A stretch of DNA of 64,000 nucleotides. Origin: Bacillus sp. F19 (lineage in GTDB: Bacteria > Bacillota > Bacilli > Bacillales > Bacillaceae). Position 1 is the stretch's first letter. Every line of letters begins with the position of its first letter. The notes under the pieces are model-generated. The model saw nothing but the letters and a program-made list of their open reading frames with translations. It did no database searches and was not told the DNA's origin. Location: NCBI GenBank assembly GCA_023823795.1, contig CP085710.1, positions 4,366,001 to 4,430,000 on the forward strand. The letters are read 5' to 3'. Positions 1-8,455 of this stretch are shown here, piece by piece. The position numbers and the translations under genes were made by a program.

Positions 1-81
1 GCAAAAGCGGCTGTCCCAAACATTGAAAGACTCATTGATAAACTTAATACTGCAGCTCCAAAACGCTTTACCGATTTTCAT
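1..81 (-). pseudogene. 5' end of a secreted-protein gene, apparently frameshifted
   Basis: An ATG at 81 is preceded by a good ribosome binding site (GAGAGGGG) and the gene runs off the left edge. Read directly, the frame gives a non-descript peptide. If one A is removed from the AAAA run after the ATG, the translation becomes a textbook signal peptide: MKSVKRFGAAVLSLSM, more hydrophobic residues, then GTAAFA as a cleavage site. I infer a secreted protein with a one-base indel close to its start, real or a sequencing error. Nothing can be said of the mature protein. Confidence 0.45.
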
Positions 82-287
82 TTCTTTTCCCCTCTCAAAA
101 TGTTAGTGTTTTATAACTTTTACTCCTAAGCGAATTAAATATATAACACATTAACCGTTATCTCAATAATCTAAATTTACTAACAACTTCGTTGTAAAGC
201 TATGCTAATTGATGCTAGTTTTTAATCCATGTCCCACTAATAGCCCGCTATTTCTTAAAAAATGATTTTAAAAAAAGCTGTAAAATA

Positions 288-315
288 AAAAAACCACCTT
301 CGTGAGGTGGTTCAT
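288..315 (-). terminator. Terminator-like hairpin in the 82-486 intergenic stretch
   Basis: AACCACC pairs with GGTGGTT around a short loop, and a T-rich run follows on the minus strand. No convincing minus-strand gene lies between it and 486. The rest of 82-486 is AT-rich and shows no other recognisable feature. Confidence 0.5.
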
Positions 316-486
316 GAATCCTATTCGCATCTGCAATATTCGACTTCTGCTTGATATTTCACTTGTATAATTCATATATGAAAATACCGGTGAGAGATTA
401 ATCGACAATTTAAGACAAAGGATTCATTGATTAATAACGGTATCCAGAGATATATTAATCTTAAGACAGAAATTGCGGGGTATGTG

Positions 487-585
487 ATGAGGGAAGATCA
501 AGCATTTGCAAAAGGCTGTTTTTACGGGGTTATCCTATCGGTTCCAATTTGGATTCTGATTTTTTATATCATATATAAATTATAA
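487..585 (+). CDS. Very small single-pass membrane protein (32 aa)
   Basis: The ORF encodes MREDQAFAKGC, a hydrophobic helix containing SVPIW, and the end IIYKL. It has the layout of a membrane microprotein with a short charged N-terminus and one transmembrane segment. A GTG directly upstream (484) is an alternative start; the ribosome binding site is weak (GCGGGG). A terminator follows the stop. The protein at 1077-1226 on the other strand shares the pattern of F, then KG, then LSVP, then W, so the two look like members of one family flanking yueI. Function is not known to me. Confidence 0.5.
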   Translation: MREDQAFAKGCFYGVILSVPIWILIFYIIYKL

Positions 586-587
586 AA

Positions 588-609
588 AAACACAGGCTCT
601 CCTGTGTTT
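588..609. terminator. Bidirectional terminator between small ORF and yueI
   Basis: AAACACAGG and CCTGTGTTT pair around a CTCT loop, with A- and T-rich flanks on both sides. It can end both the 487-585 transcript and the minus-strand yueI transcript. Confidence 0.8.
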
Positions 610-997
610 ATTTAAAAGTCTGTTCAAATATTTTATCTTTTACATAAATTTCTTTATGATCAATCGCATGATCAGATGCAACGATTAATCCTATTTTTGT
701 GTCGTTTTGATCGCTTACAATGGTAAATGGGATTTTCTCTTTATTTGCAGCCTTGATATATTTAGACAGGGCTCCATATTCTATTTTTCCATTTAAAAAG
801 AGTGCTTTGTTCTTTCTTGTTTCCAATGCGGCAAGGACTTCATTGTATATTTTATTTTGTCTCACTTGTCCAACGGTAAGAGCCACACATATTCTTTCTC
901 TCAATGAGCCCAGGTAGACATGTCTCTCCTCCGGCTTCGTTTCAAACGCTCCATATATTCCCTGCTTGATATATAAATCGATCTGATCGTTTGACAT
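608..997 (-). CDS. yueI: YueI family protein (DUF1694)
   Basis: 129 residues, the usual size for the YueI/DUF1694 family. The N-terminal stretch with KPEERHVYLGSLRERI is the characteristic part, followed by an alpha/beta region in which a short peptide segment (FLNGKIEYGALSKYI) precedes a second one (GLIVASDHAID). The layout recalls ribosomal-protein L7Ae-like folds, but that is inference. No catalytic function is established for the family. Start chosen at the ATG behind AAGGAGAATGACATC. Its position next to yueG/yueF matches the yue cluster of B. subtilis. Confidence 0.85.
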   Translation of the reverse strand: MSNDQIDLYIKQGIYGAFETKPEERHVYLGSLRERICVALTVGQVRQNKIYNEVLAALETRKNKALFLNGKIEYGALSKYIKAANKEKIPFTIVSDQNDTKIGLIVASDHAIDHKEIYVKDKIFEQTFK

Positions 998-1076
998 GAT
1001 GTCATTCTCCTTGTCTATAGTCCATTATAGGATTAGTCTATCAGAGCAGGAAGCTAACATGAAATGATACGATTGA

Positions 1077-1226
1077 TTACCATTTAGAATAAGTTAAAAT
1101 GATTTTCATCCATCCGAAAAAGGATACCCACAATGGAACACTAAGAATGGTTGCCCAGATCATTCCTTTGAAAAAGTTAGCATCTTTCATGAGCAGCTCT
1201 CCCTCCGAATCTTCCTTTGTATGCAT
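1077..1226 (-). CDS. Small membrane protein (49 aa), relative of the 487-585 peptide
   Basis: The ORF starts MHTKEDSEGELLMKDANFFK and continues into one hydrophobic helix with LSVPLW and a basic end (SKW). The ribosome binding site AGAAGGG lies four bases before the ATG. The segment D-x-x-F-x-KG followed by ILSVPLW matches the 32-residue peptide at 487-585, so this is probably a paralogue with an N-terminal extension. An internal ATG at residue 13 would give a product closer in size to the other one. No function is known to me. Confidence 0.55.
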   Translation of the reverse strand: MHTKEDSEGELLMKDANFFKGMIWATILSVPLWVSFFGWMKIILTYSKW

Positions 1227-1496
1227 TTTACCCTTCTCTTTATTTTCTATAACTGCGGAAAAAAGTAAACGCTTACATTAAATTTAATTCTTTTCTTTTT
1301 TATGATATCCTCTATAACCGTTCATTATTTTTCTGCATTCCCTTAGGGGGGCTTTTCTTGTCAAGTTTCACCTGTACTTCTTCGGCAGCATATAGTGTTT
1401 AAATCAAAGGCTGTTTTCTCACATCCCTTTCTGCCTGTTTACAAAACAGGCTTAACCGTTCTTAGAAAAGAGCCAGAAATAGACCGCTAGGAGGAA

Positions 1497-1787
1497 AAGA
1501 ATGCCGGCCATTTCAGGGTGAAATCAAAGCTGTACCCTCACTACATCAGTCTTCTGCAGCAGATCGGGGCAGGCGGTTTATGGTTTTGCCATCAGAGGAG
1601 GATTTCACTTCCCCTATCGGCAGGCACGTTGAGCAGTATCTGCAGGGAGCTTCATTTGATGCAAAAGCAAAAACAAAGCTGTTTCGATTAGTATGGGAGC
1701 TGACTATGAGCTCTTTCGGCACGAGAAAAATACCTGGAAAGAGTCAAAGACTTTTTAGATCAAACGAAAGAAAGACCTCAGGAATGA
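1497..1787 (+). pseudogene. C-terminal remnant of an HpaB-type flavin-dependent hydroxylase
   Basis: Translating across two frame changes gives KSKLYPHYISLLQQIGAGG, then MVLPSEEDF, then AKTKLFRLVWELTMSSFGTR, then KYLERVKDFLDQ and a stop. This is the C-terminal helical region of the 4-hydroxyphenylacetate 3-monooxygenase / YoaI family, where the tail after the conserved FGxR carries the last helices. The first frame change is at a TTT run near 1578 and the second near 1722. The N-terminal three quarters of the roughly 480-residue protein are absent. It is clearly non-functional. It lies next to the yoaE-like gene, and yoaI/yoaE are also near neighbours in B. subtilis. Confidence 0.65.
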
Positions 1788-1804
1788 GATCTTTCTTTTT
1801 TTCT
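1771..1804 (+). terminator. Rho-independent terminator after the HpaB remnant
   Basis: AAAGACCTCA and TGAGATCTTT form a stem (one mismatch) followed by a long T run. It overlaps the last codons of the convergent molybdopterin enzyme gene. Confidence 0.7.
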
Positions 1805-3832
1805 AACGCCAACTCTTCCTGAAAAAAATGTTGCGCCCCCGCCCATATCTGACAGCCGGTCTGGCGTAAGCGAATTCACGAGCTGTTTTTTTCCAGGTTC
1901 ATCTGACCATAATCCTTGGCTAACGACTACACCCGGCAATACGTTCTCTCCAACTGAAACTGTCAGCTCACATTCACCCCGAGCGTTCCAAATGACAGCC
2001 ATATCTCCATTTTCCAAACGAAGCAGTCTGGCATCCTTACCATTCATATGCAGTTTAGGAGCTTTTTCAAGGGATATATGTTTTTCATTGTTTGAAAACG
2101 TGGAGTTTAAAAAGTTATGATTTGGACCAGGGACAAACAGGAAAGGCAAATCGCTTTCTTTGACGAGCGGTGAAAATGTCGGCAAAGGCGGATATCCTGC
2201 TTTCTCCATGGCACGTGAGTAAAGCTCGATTTTCCCGCTTGGCGTGTTAAGTCTTCCCGGAAATAGCGGTTTTACATTTGCTTTCACATATTTTTTCTTC
2301 TTCAAATCCTGAAAAGTGATTTTATCCATATACGGATTTTGAGGATTATTCAGCGCCTGATCAATCATCTCTTCCTCTGAATCTTTAAATGCCTGTTCTG
2401 AAAATCCCATGCCTTCCGCTAAAAGCCTGAACACTTCGACGTTTGATTTTGACTCGCCATATGCTTCAACAACCGGCTCCTGCAAGTGAAGATAATGATG
2501 CCAGTATGACGTATAAAAATCTGTATTCTCAAAGGCTGATGCTGCAGGGAGGACGATATCAGCATAGGCTGCAGTTTCGGTTAAAAACAAATCATGGACC
2601 ACCAGAAATAAATCTTCCCGCTCTAATCCCCTTTTCACTTTGTTAGCCTCTGGAGCGACGACTGCGGGATTGCTTCCGTATACAAACATGGACTTTATCG
2701 CTTGATCGGCATTTAAAAGCTCTTCGCCAATTAAGTTCATATTGATGATTCTGGTCTGTTTATTCTGAAGGAGGTCAGGACGCTGCAGAGCATCTGTATT
2801 AAATGCCAAATACCCTGAATTGCCCTTAATAGCGCCTCCTCCTTTATTCAGCCACTGGCCAGTCAGAGCCGGAAGACAGGCAATGGTCCGGATGCACATG
2901 CCGCCATTATCATGATGCTGCAGGCCATTGCCGATTCGAATACAGGATGGTGATGTTTGGCCGTACATTCTTGCCAGTTTTAATAGGTCATCTGCTGGAA
3001 CTCCTGTTATTTCTGAAACTGTACGCGGATCATATTGAACGACATGATTTCTCAGTTCTTCGTGTCCAACTGTGTAATTTTCAAGGAAATCGCTGTCCGC
3101 CAAGTTCTCCTTAAACAAGATATGCATGATTCCAAGAGCGAGGGCACCGTCCGTTCCCGGAAGAATCGGAATAAACCAGTCTGCAAGTCTTCCGGTCTGA
3201 TTTTTATGAACATCAATGACGATGATTTTGGCCCCATTTTTACGCGCCTTTTGAGCAAGTGCGACTTGATGCATATTTGTGCTGACCGCATTAATGCCCC
3301 ACATAATAAACAGCTTAGTATGAACAGTATCCTCTGGATCGATCCCAAAGCTTCCACCCATTGTATACTTGTAACCAGTTGAACCTGCAATTTGGCAAAT
3401 TGTCTGGTCAAGTCTGCTTGCGCCGAGTTTATGAAAGAAACGGCGATCCATTCCCTCAGCATTCAAATTGCCCATATTTCCATAGAAACTGTATGGAAGA
3501 ATGCTTTCCGGCCCATCCGTTTTAATTAGTGTTTTCCATTTAGCAGTAATAATTTCAAAGGCTTCGTTCCAGCTGATCTGCTCAAATTGTTTTGAGCCCT
3601 TTTTCCCTGTCCTCTTTAAAGGATATTGCAGCCTCTTCTCATCATAGATACGTTCAGCCATATGCCGCACTTTATTGCAAATGCTGCCTTTTGTAACGGG
3701 ATGCTCCGGATCTCCTTCCACTTTTATGATTTTGCCGTCTTTCTTATGGACAAGAAGTCCGCATTGATCAGGACAATCCAATGAACAAACAGATGGAAAA
3801 ACACCATCCCGCTTTCCTATATAAGAATGCAT
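1778..3832 (-). CDS. yoaE: Molybdopterin-dependent oxidoreductase, YoaE-like
   Basis: 684 residues of the DMSO reductase / formate dehydrogenase-like superfamily. The N-terminus has the 4Fe-4S ligand set CSLDCPDQCG followed about 30 residues later by SICNK. The molybdenum centre region has TICQIAGSTG. The middle part (IMWGINAVSTNMHQ, VHDLFLTETAAYADIVLPA) and the C-terminal barrel (LPFLFVPGPNHNFLNS) fit the bis-MGD cofactor fold. No twin-arginine signal is visible, so a cytoplasmic enzyme is expected. The substrate cannot be deduced; YoaE of B. subtilis is described only as a putative formate dehydrogenase. It needs molybdopterin cofactor synthesis from elsewhere in the genome. Confidence 0.85.
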   Translation of the reverse strand: MHSYIGKRDGVFPSVCSLDCPDQCGLLVHKKDGKIIKVEGDPEHPVTKGSICNKVRHMAERIYDEKRLQYPLKRTGKKGSKQFEQISWNEAFEIITAKWKTLIKTDGPESILPYSFYGNMGNLNAEGMDRRFFHKLGASRLDQTICQIAGSTGYKYTMGGSFGIDPEDTVHTKLFIMWGINAVSTNMHQVALAQKARKNGAKIIVIDVHKNQTGRLADWFIPILPGTDGALALGIMHILFKENLADSDFLENYTVGHEELRNHVVQYDPRTVSEITGVPADDLLKLARMYGQTSPSCIRIGNGLQHHDNGGMCIRTIACLPALTGQWLNKGGGAIKGNSGYLAFNTDALQRPDLLQNKQTRIINMNLIGEELLNADQAIKSMFVYGSNPAVVAPEANKVKRGLEREDLFLVVHDLFLTETAAYADIVLPAASAFENTDFYTSYWHHYLHLQEPVVEAYGESKSNVEVFRLLAEGMGFSEQAFKDSEEEMIDQALNNPQNPYMDKITFQDLKKKKYVKANVKPLFPGRLNTPSGKIELYSRAMEKAGYPPLPTFSPLVKESDLPFLFVPGPNHNFLNSTFSNNEKHISLEKAPKLHMNGKDARLLRLENGDMAVIWNARGECELTVSVGENVLPGVVVSQGLWSDEPGKKQLVNSLTPDRLSDMGGGATFFSGRVGVRKKERSHS

Positions 3833-3922
3833 ATAGTTTCTCCTTTTATGAAAATAGTTGTCTCAATGATAGAATAGTTTTAACTTTCTATCAAGAATTC
3901 CTTTTTCATGTGTTTTAGACAT

Positions 3923-3954
3923 AAAAAAACTGAAGAAAGAACTTCTCTCTTCAG
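3923..3954 (-). terminator. Terminator of the LacI-type pseudogene
   Basis: CTGAAGA and TCTTCAG pair, followed on the minus strand by a T run of seven. Confidence 0.75.
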
Positions 3955-3963
3955 CAATGTTTC

Positions 3964-4391
3964 CTATTGTTTTGTTGATGTTGAATCTCTCATTTTCAGT
4001 GTGGATGGAACCAGTACTTTAAGAGGCGCATCTCTATGCTCCATTACTTGCTCATGTATTAGCTTCACTGCGATCTTTGCTATCTCAGCTGATGAAACAT
4101 GAATGGTTGTCAAGGAAGGGGCAAAGTAGTGAGCTTCAGGTACATCATAAAAACTGACAATTGAGACATCCTCTGGTATCTTCACATTTTCCTCGCGCAA
4201 TGCCATGATAGCGGCAAGGGACATGACACTGCTTTGTTCTCCGTTAATCTATAGTTTAATGTTTCTGCAGCCTGGAAGATTCTCGATTTCGTTTCTTCAG
4301 AGGCCATTGATTCAGCATTTTCATAGAGTACTTCATATGCTGCAGCAGCAGACACCTTGGCAAGCTTTGCTATATCTTTAATCGTTGTCAT
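3964..4391 (-). pseudogene. LacI/GalR-family regulator with its centre deleted
   Basis: The 5' half encodes a typical LacI helix-turn-helix start (MTTIKDIAKLAKVSAAA) up to NYR at about residue 48. The 3' part encodes the C-terminal end of a periplasmic-binding-like effector domain (SLAAIMALREEN, then VSIVSFYDVPE and SLTTIHVS). In another frame the join reads INGEQSSVMSLAAI, so the missing middle is about 200 residues and the reading frame is lost at the junction near 4240. A normal member has about 330 residues. The DNA-binding domain may still be made with a short random tail. The former target is unknown. Confidence 0.8.
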
Positions 4392-4445
4392 CCCTACACC
4401 TCTTCATTCATTGAATTCATAAATTTTAATACCCTTTTACAAGCA

Positions 4446-4482
4446 AAAAGAAAACCCTCTCTTCTGAAAAAGAAAGGGTTCT
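4446..4482 (-). terminator. Terminator downstream of yueG
   Basis: AACCCT and AGGGTT form the core of a hairpin with a purine-rich loop; on the minus strand it is followed by TTTTC/TTTTTG. Confidence 0.65.
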
Positions 4483-4487
4483 CTTGT

Positions 4488-4703
4488 TTATCCATTAAAG
4501 ATAGTCGGCTGATCAATGATGTCAAAGTCATATGAATTTGTGCTGTTTTTGTCGTTCGTAATCACAATGAAGTCTCCTGTATTGAGTACACCTGCACCTA
4601 CAAAGAATTTACTTGTGCTTTTTGGCGAGAGTGCAAAGACATCACCAGCACTAATTGCACCGCTGCTTGATTCAATTAATATAGGACCAACAAAAGCCGG
4701 CAT
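4488..4703 (-). CDS. yueG: GerPF/YueG-type spore germination protein
   Basis: 71 residues beginning MPAFVGPILIESSSGAI and containing GDVFALSPKSTSKFF and GAGVLNTGDFI, the recognisable pattern of the small GerPA/GerPF proteins. In Bacillus these proteins are spore coat-associated and help small germinants cross the coat; YueG is a stand-alone paralogue in the yue cluster. Ribosome binding site AGGTGGGG, seven bases before the ATG. Expression late in sporulation from the mother cell is expected for the family, but no sigma-K promoter was identified with confidence. Confidence 0.85.
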   Translation of the reverse strand: MPAFVGPILIESSSGAISAGDVFALSPKSTSKFFVGAGVLNTGDFIVITNDKNSTNSYDFDIIDQPTIFNG

Positions 4704-4816
4704 AGAATCCCCACCTTTATTTTTTTATTAGACTATGCCGAAAAGGGCTTTTAGGTTTCTTATAATATCACGGACCAGTTTAAATAATGGTGATCATCCA
4801 GCGGAAGACCGCTTGC

Positions 4817-5193
4817 TTATATATATTTATATTGGATGAATAATAATGTGAATGCGATTATTCCCAGCAGGACAATCATTAATGTCCGTCTTTTGCACCC
4901 TTTTAATTGAAAAAGAACTTCATATCTAATTAGAATTGCTTTTTTTTGTTCTTGCAAAATTTTTATTTGCTGTTGCATCTGTTCTATTTGTTGTTGCATT
5001 TGCTGCTGCTGTAACTCTTGTTGTTGTTTCTCTTTTTGTGCTTGGATTGTGTCATTTTTATCTCGTTCTAAATGCCATAGCCTTGCCCTATAAGACCTAA
5101 TGTATCTCCTGTCACATTAAACCATTGTCCAATCAATTGTAGAATATCAGCTAGATTATTGTCATTCCCGACATTCCCATTATTAGAACTCAC
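4817..5193 (-). pseudogene. Gln-rich coiled-coil protein with C-terminal membrane anchor, frameshifted
   Basis: A GTG at 5193 behind AAGGGGAT opens a frame encoding SSNNGNVGNDNNLADILQ followed by GQWFNVTGDTLGLIGQG, which meets a stop near 5070. One base of shift near 5078-5085 restores a second frame: LWHLERDKND, a Gln-rich coiled coil (QQQQMQQQIEQM), a basic patch (KGCKRR) and one transmembrane helix. Together they would make a protein of about 125 residues. I do not recognise the family. The two halves fit together well, so a recent indel or a sequence error is likely. The 3' half alone also has an ATG at 4999. Confidence 0.5.
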
Positions 5194-5484
5194 TATATCC
5201 CCTTCTTTTTTGTAATTGTTTTATGTTATGCGAACAGGGCTTGGATAGCATCGAAAAAGACTCACTAACTCATGTTTTCTTATCTTCTTGTTCCACTAAA
5301 CTGTCCAATAATTAAGAAGAACAACATCTTTTTCATTTATATTGGCCTGAAAATGACATTAATATTGGCATTCAATTTGGTATTGTCGCTTAAGTGTACA
5401 ATACTTATTGTCCAAAATAAAAATTGATGTCAATTGTTATGACAAAATCCATTAAAAAGGTTTAAAAACCTTGGTAAATAAAGA
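5194..5484. other. Intergenic stretch without recognised features
   Basis: AT-rich, with no ORF, strong hairpin or recognisable operator. Confidence 0.5.
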
Positions 5485-5513
5485 AAATGACGTGTGCCAA
5501 ATCACACGTCATT
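5485..5513 (-). terminator. Terminator of yueF
   Basis: AAATGACGTGT and ACACGTCATTT form a perfect 11-base stem; TTTCTTTATTT follows on the minus strand. Confidence 0.8.
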
Positions 5514-5555
5514 TCTTATGCCATTAAAAAGTACCCGGAAACGGAACCCTTTAAG

Positions 5556-6710
5556 TTACACCGGCGGCTTTCTATCGTTTTCATCTCTGTTATTTTTTCG
5601 GTTCACTGTCTCCTGCTTATACCTGTTTCTTAATTTTACCAGCCTGATGACATGTAAAAGAACAGCTTTTAATACTGCATATGTCGGCACAGCTAAAATC
5701 ATCCCTAGAATACCTCCAAAGCTGCCTGCGCCAATCAGCAGGAGAATGATGGTGAGAGGGTGTGTGTTTAATCTCTTGCCGATAATTAATGGTGAAAGAA
5801 CATTTCCGTCAATCTGCTGAACAACGGTTACAACAATGACAGTAAGCAAAGCTTTAGTCGGTGAATCAAGGAGAGCAATCACCACTGCCGGTGCAGCACC
5901 GATAAAAGGTCCTACATAAGGGATGATATTTGCAACAGCAACAACTATCCCTAGTATCAGCGCATAATCAAGTCCAATCAGCGTATATCCGATAAAGCAG
6001 CCTGTCCCGACAAAGAGTGAAACAAGCAGCTGGCCCTGAATATAAGCGGCAAGCGTCTGATAAAGATCTTCAAAAATTTTAATGCCTTCACGTCTATACG
6101 CAGCAGGCAGAATTTTGACTGCTGTGATGGGGAACTTGTGACCATCCTTCAGCATGTAGAACAAAATGAAGGGAACCGTGACGATTATAAGGGTAATATT
6201 TGTAACGAAACCCAGCACCTTTGTCAAAGATGAAGTAATGCTTTCCGGGAGCGTTGTCGTCAGATTGCCCAAGAATTTTTCCATTTTGTCGATCGTTTCC
6301 TCAATCGAAACATATTCCTGCGTCATCACCCATGTAAACCAGCCGGACTCAGACAGGTTCAAGATGAACTGACTGATTTCAGATATGTATCTTGGGAAAT
6401 TTATAAACAGGTCTGTGATCTGCTGAGAAACAACTGGTCCGACTGTAGATAAAAGCAGCATAATCAATCCGATAAAAATGAGATACAAGATAAGGATTGC
6501 AAGCGTTCTTGGCACTTTGTTTTTTTCTAGCAGCTTAACCACAGGCCTGAAAATAAAAAACAGAATACCGGCAATCAAAATCGGGAAGAACAGCGTAGTT
6601 GCAAAAACAATCAGCGGCCGAAATAAAAACGAAACCTTTGTACTTACATAAAAAATTAACAGCAGCAGCAAAATTTCAATCGTCCAAAAATGAACCTTTG
6701 ACTTATTCAG
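5556..6710 (-). CDS. yueF: AI-2E (UPF0118) family membrane protein YueF, probable CTG start
   Basis: A polytopic membrane protein of 371-384 residues from the AI-2E/PerM family. Hydrophobic helices lie at the N-terminus, then an amphipathic region with ISQFILNLSESGW, then the conserved C-terminal bundle containing DYALILGIVVAVANIIPYVGP and QQIDGNVLSPLIIGKRL. Family members have been proposed to export autoinducer-2 or to exchange ions; the substrate here is unknown. The first ATG (6671) lies inside the first helix and has no ribosome binding site. Upstream in frame, GGAGGAGG lies seven bases before a CTG at 6710 that would begin NKSKVHFWTIEIL, a sensible family N-terminus. The C-terminus is basic. 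Confidence 0.8.
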   Translation of the reverse strand: MNKSKVHFWTIEILLLLLIFYVSTKVSFLFRPLIVFATTLFFPILIAGILFFIFRPVVKLLEKNKVPRTLAILILYLIFIGLIMLLLSTVGPVVSQQITDLFINFPRYISEISQFILNLSESGWFTWVMTQEYVSIEETIDKMEKFLGNLTTTLPESITSSLTKVLGFVTNITLIIVTVPFILFYMLKDGHKFPITAVKILPAAYRREGIKIFEDLYQTLAAYIQGQLLVSLFVGTGCFIGYTLIGLDYALILGIVVAVANIIPYVGPFIGAAPAVVIALLDSPTKALLTVIVVTVVQQIDGNVLSPLIIGKRLNTHPLTIILLLIGAGSFGGILGMILAVPTYAVLKAVLLHVIRLVKLRNRYKQETVNRKNNRDENDRKPPV

Positions 6711-6847
6711 GTTACATCCTCCTCCTGCTTTATTATCCCTGTTTCAAACGTACTATGAGAATGAAAGAGTGTCAAATTAAGATTTGATGAAGCTTAACGC
6801 CATACAGAAGTCAATGAAGCTCCATGTTAAGCTAGGCTATAAAGAAA

Positions 6848-6871
6848 AAGCTATGCACATAAGCATAGCTT
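6848..6871. repeat. 24-bp direct repeat (terminator hairpin), left flank of IS copy 1
   Basis: AAGCTATGC ACATAAGCATAGCTT is itself a hairpin and is present identically at 8416-8439 on the other side of the element. It looks like a target-site duplication of a transcription terminator. Confidence 0.85.
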
Positions 6872-6880
6872 CAGATTGTA

Positions 6881-6922
6881 GACAAAAGGCATTCGGATGA
6901 ACTCTATCCGAATGCTTTTTGT
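6881..6922 (-). terminator. Terminator inside IS copy 1
   Basis: GCATTCGGAT and ATCCGAATGC pair around GAACTCT, with A and T runs on either side. The same hairpin is in copy 2 at about 30177-30218. Confidence 0.8.
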
Positions 6923-6970
6923 CATTTCTGGGGCTAATTTGATGTTTGTAGGCCTATTCGTTGACTATTT

Positions 6971-8337
6971 TTATACCGCTTTCGCTGGCTTCCATGTCCA
7001 GGATGCCAACTTTTTCAAGTTCATGGCAGCAAAAGTAAGCATCGCCTGCATGGACAATTTTTTGAGTCCTCTCAACGTTGTCCAACGCATACCATGCTTT
7101 TCTTTTGCATCTGCAAAGACACGCTCTATCGTTTCTTTGCGTTTTGCATAAATTGTTTTGTTCTCTTCTGTATGACGAAGGTGTTCAGCTTCATCTAAGT
7201 ATTCTTGCCAGAGATGCCTTTCAATCAATTTCTGATGATTTTGGCTCTCCGTACATTGGCTTAGGAATGGGCAATTTTCACAAACCTTCGGATCGGAAGA
7301 GTATTGTCTGTATCCTTTTTTCGTAGTAGTTCTGTAAGGAAGCACTTGATCGTGCGGGCATATGTAACAATCAAAATGTTCGTCATACACATAATCACTT
7401 TTCTTGAAAAATCCATCTTTTGTTTTTGGCCGTGTATAAGGAAAAACCGGACGAATTTCTTTTTCGTTCAAATAGTGAGCAAGAGCAGGGTTCTTGTAAG
7501 CAGCATCGGCAGCAACAGCAACAGGTTTCTTGTGAAGCTCAGTTACTTGATCAAGTAGAGGCTCGAATATTGCACTGTCGTGCACGTTACCAGGCGTAAC
7601 GATTGTCCCCAGAACAAATCCTTTTTCGTCAGAGGCTGTGTGAAATGAGTAAGCGAACTGTTTTGTTCTTTCATCTTTTACGTAATAGCCACTTTCCGGA
7701 TCCGTCGTACTTTCTTTAATCACTTTCTCTTCCGGTTCAAATTTATCTGGGGGAAAAGGCTTTTTTCCGTTTTCTTCGCGGTCTAGATTGAGTTCGTTTT
7801 GGAGCCTTTCCTCATATGATTTCGTTTCTTTTCGTACGATCTTTTTCTGATACTTTCGTTTATTAGCACTAGCCTTTACGTGAGTTGAATCAATAAATAC
7901 CTGTTCTCCATTGACCAGTTTCTTATCAATCGCCTCTTTTAAGATGCGGTAAAATATCTGCTCAAACAGATCTGTATCCTTAAAGCGCCGTTCATAGTTT
8001 TACCGAATGTTGAGAAGTGGGGCACCTTGTCATGAAAACCAAAACCCAAAAACCAACGGTAGGCTAAGTTGGTTTCAATCTCTTCAATGGTTCTTCTCAT
8101 GGATCGAATACCGAAAAGGTATTGGATGAAGGTCATTTTAATCAATATGACCGGATCAATACTTGGACGACCTCGATCTGCGGAATAGACTTTCTCTACT
8201 AATGGATAGATGAAAGAAAAATCGAGAGCTTGTTCAATTTTACGGACTAAGTGATCTTCCGGCACCAACTGTTCAAGTGTAATCATTTCTAGTTGATCGC
8301 GATTCATTTGATTATTTTTAGACAACATCCAAATCAC
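6971..8337 (-). pseudogene. IS1182-type transposase, copy 1, frameshifted
   Basis: The N-terminal part (from 8337) carries LVPEDHLVRKIEQALDFSF and GRPSIDPVILIKM, the DUF772-like region of IS1182-type transposases. The frame breaks at about 8000, where a TTTT run replaces the TTTTT found in copy 2. The downstream part continues correctly to 6971 with the DDE core (GTIVTPGNVHDSAIF, AVAADAAYKN), a Cys cluster (CYICPHDQVL and CENCPFLSQC) and KRKETIERVFADAKEKHGMR, which holds the catalytic Glu. Repairing one base would restore about 455 codons. Confidence 0.85.
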
Positions 8338-8415
8338 CTCTGTATTGTTCTATTTTCATTATATAAAAAAACTGCCGACAAATCCCCCAAAAAGGGGGGA
8401 TTTGTCGACAGTCTG

Positions 8416-8439
8416 AAGCTATGCACATAAGCATAGCTT
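8416..8439. repeat. 24-bp direct repeat, right flank of IS copy 1
   Basis: Identical to 6848-6871. As the nearer copy it probably serves as the terminator of the CorC-type gene ending at 8456. Confidence 0.85.
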
Positions 8440-8455
8440 TCATAATAAACACAGA

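Larger units (their letters stand above)
6872..8415 (-). mobile_element. IS1182-type insertion sequence, copy 1 (1,544 bp)
   Basis: Bounded by imperfect inverted repeats: CAGATTGTAGACAAA at the left, and CAGACTGTCGACAAA read inward from the right (13 of 15 match). It is flanked by 24-bp direct repeats made of a terminator hairpin. It carries one transposase gene on the minus strand and its own terminator at the transposase 3' end. The element at 30168-31711 is nearly identical and of the same length. The family call rests on the transposase sequence (an IS4/IS5-like DDE fold typical of IS1182). Confidence 0.85.
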
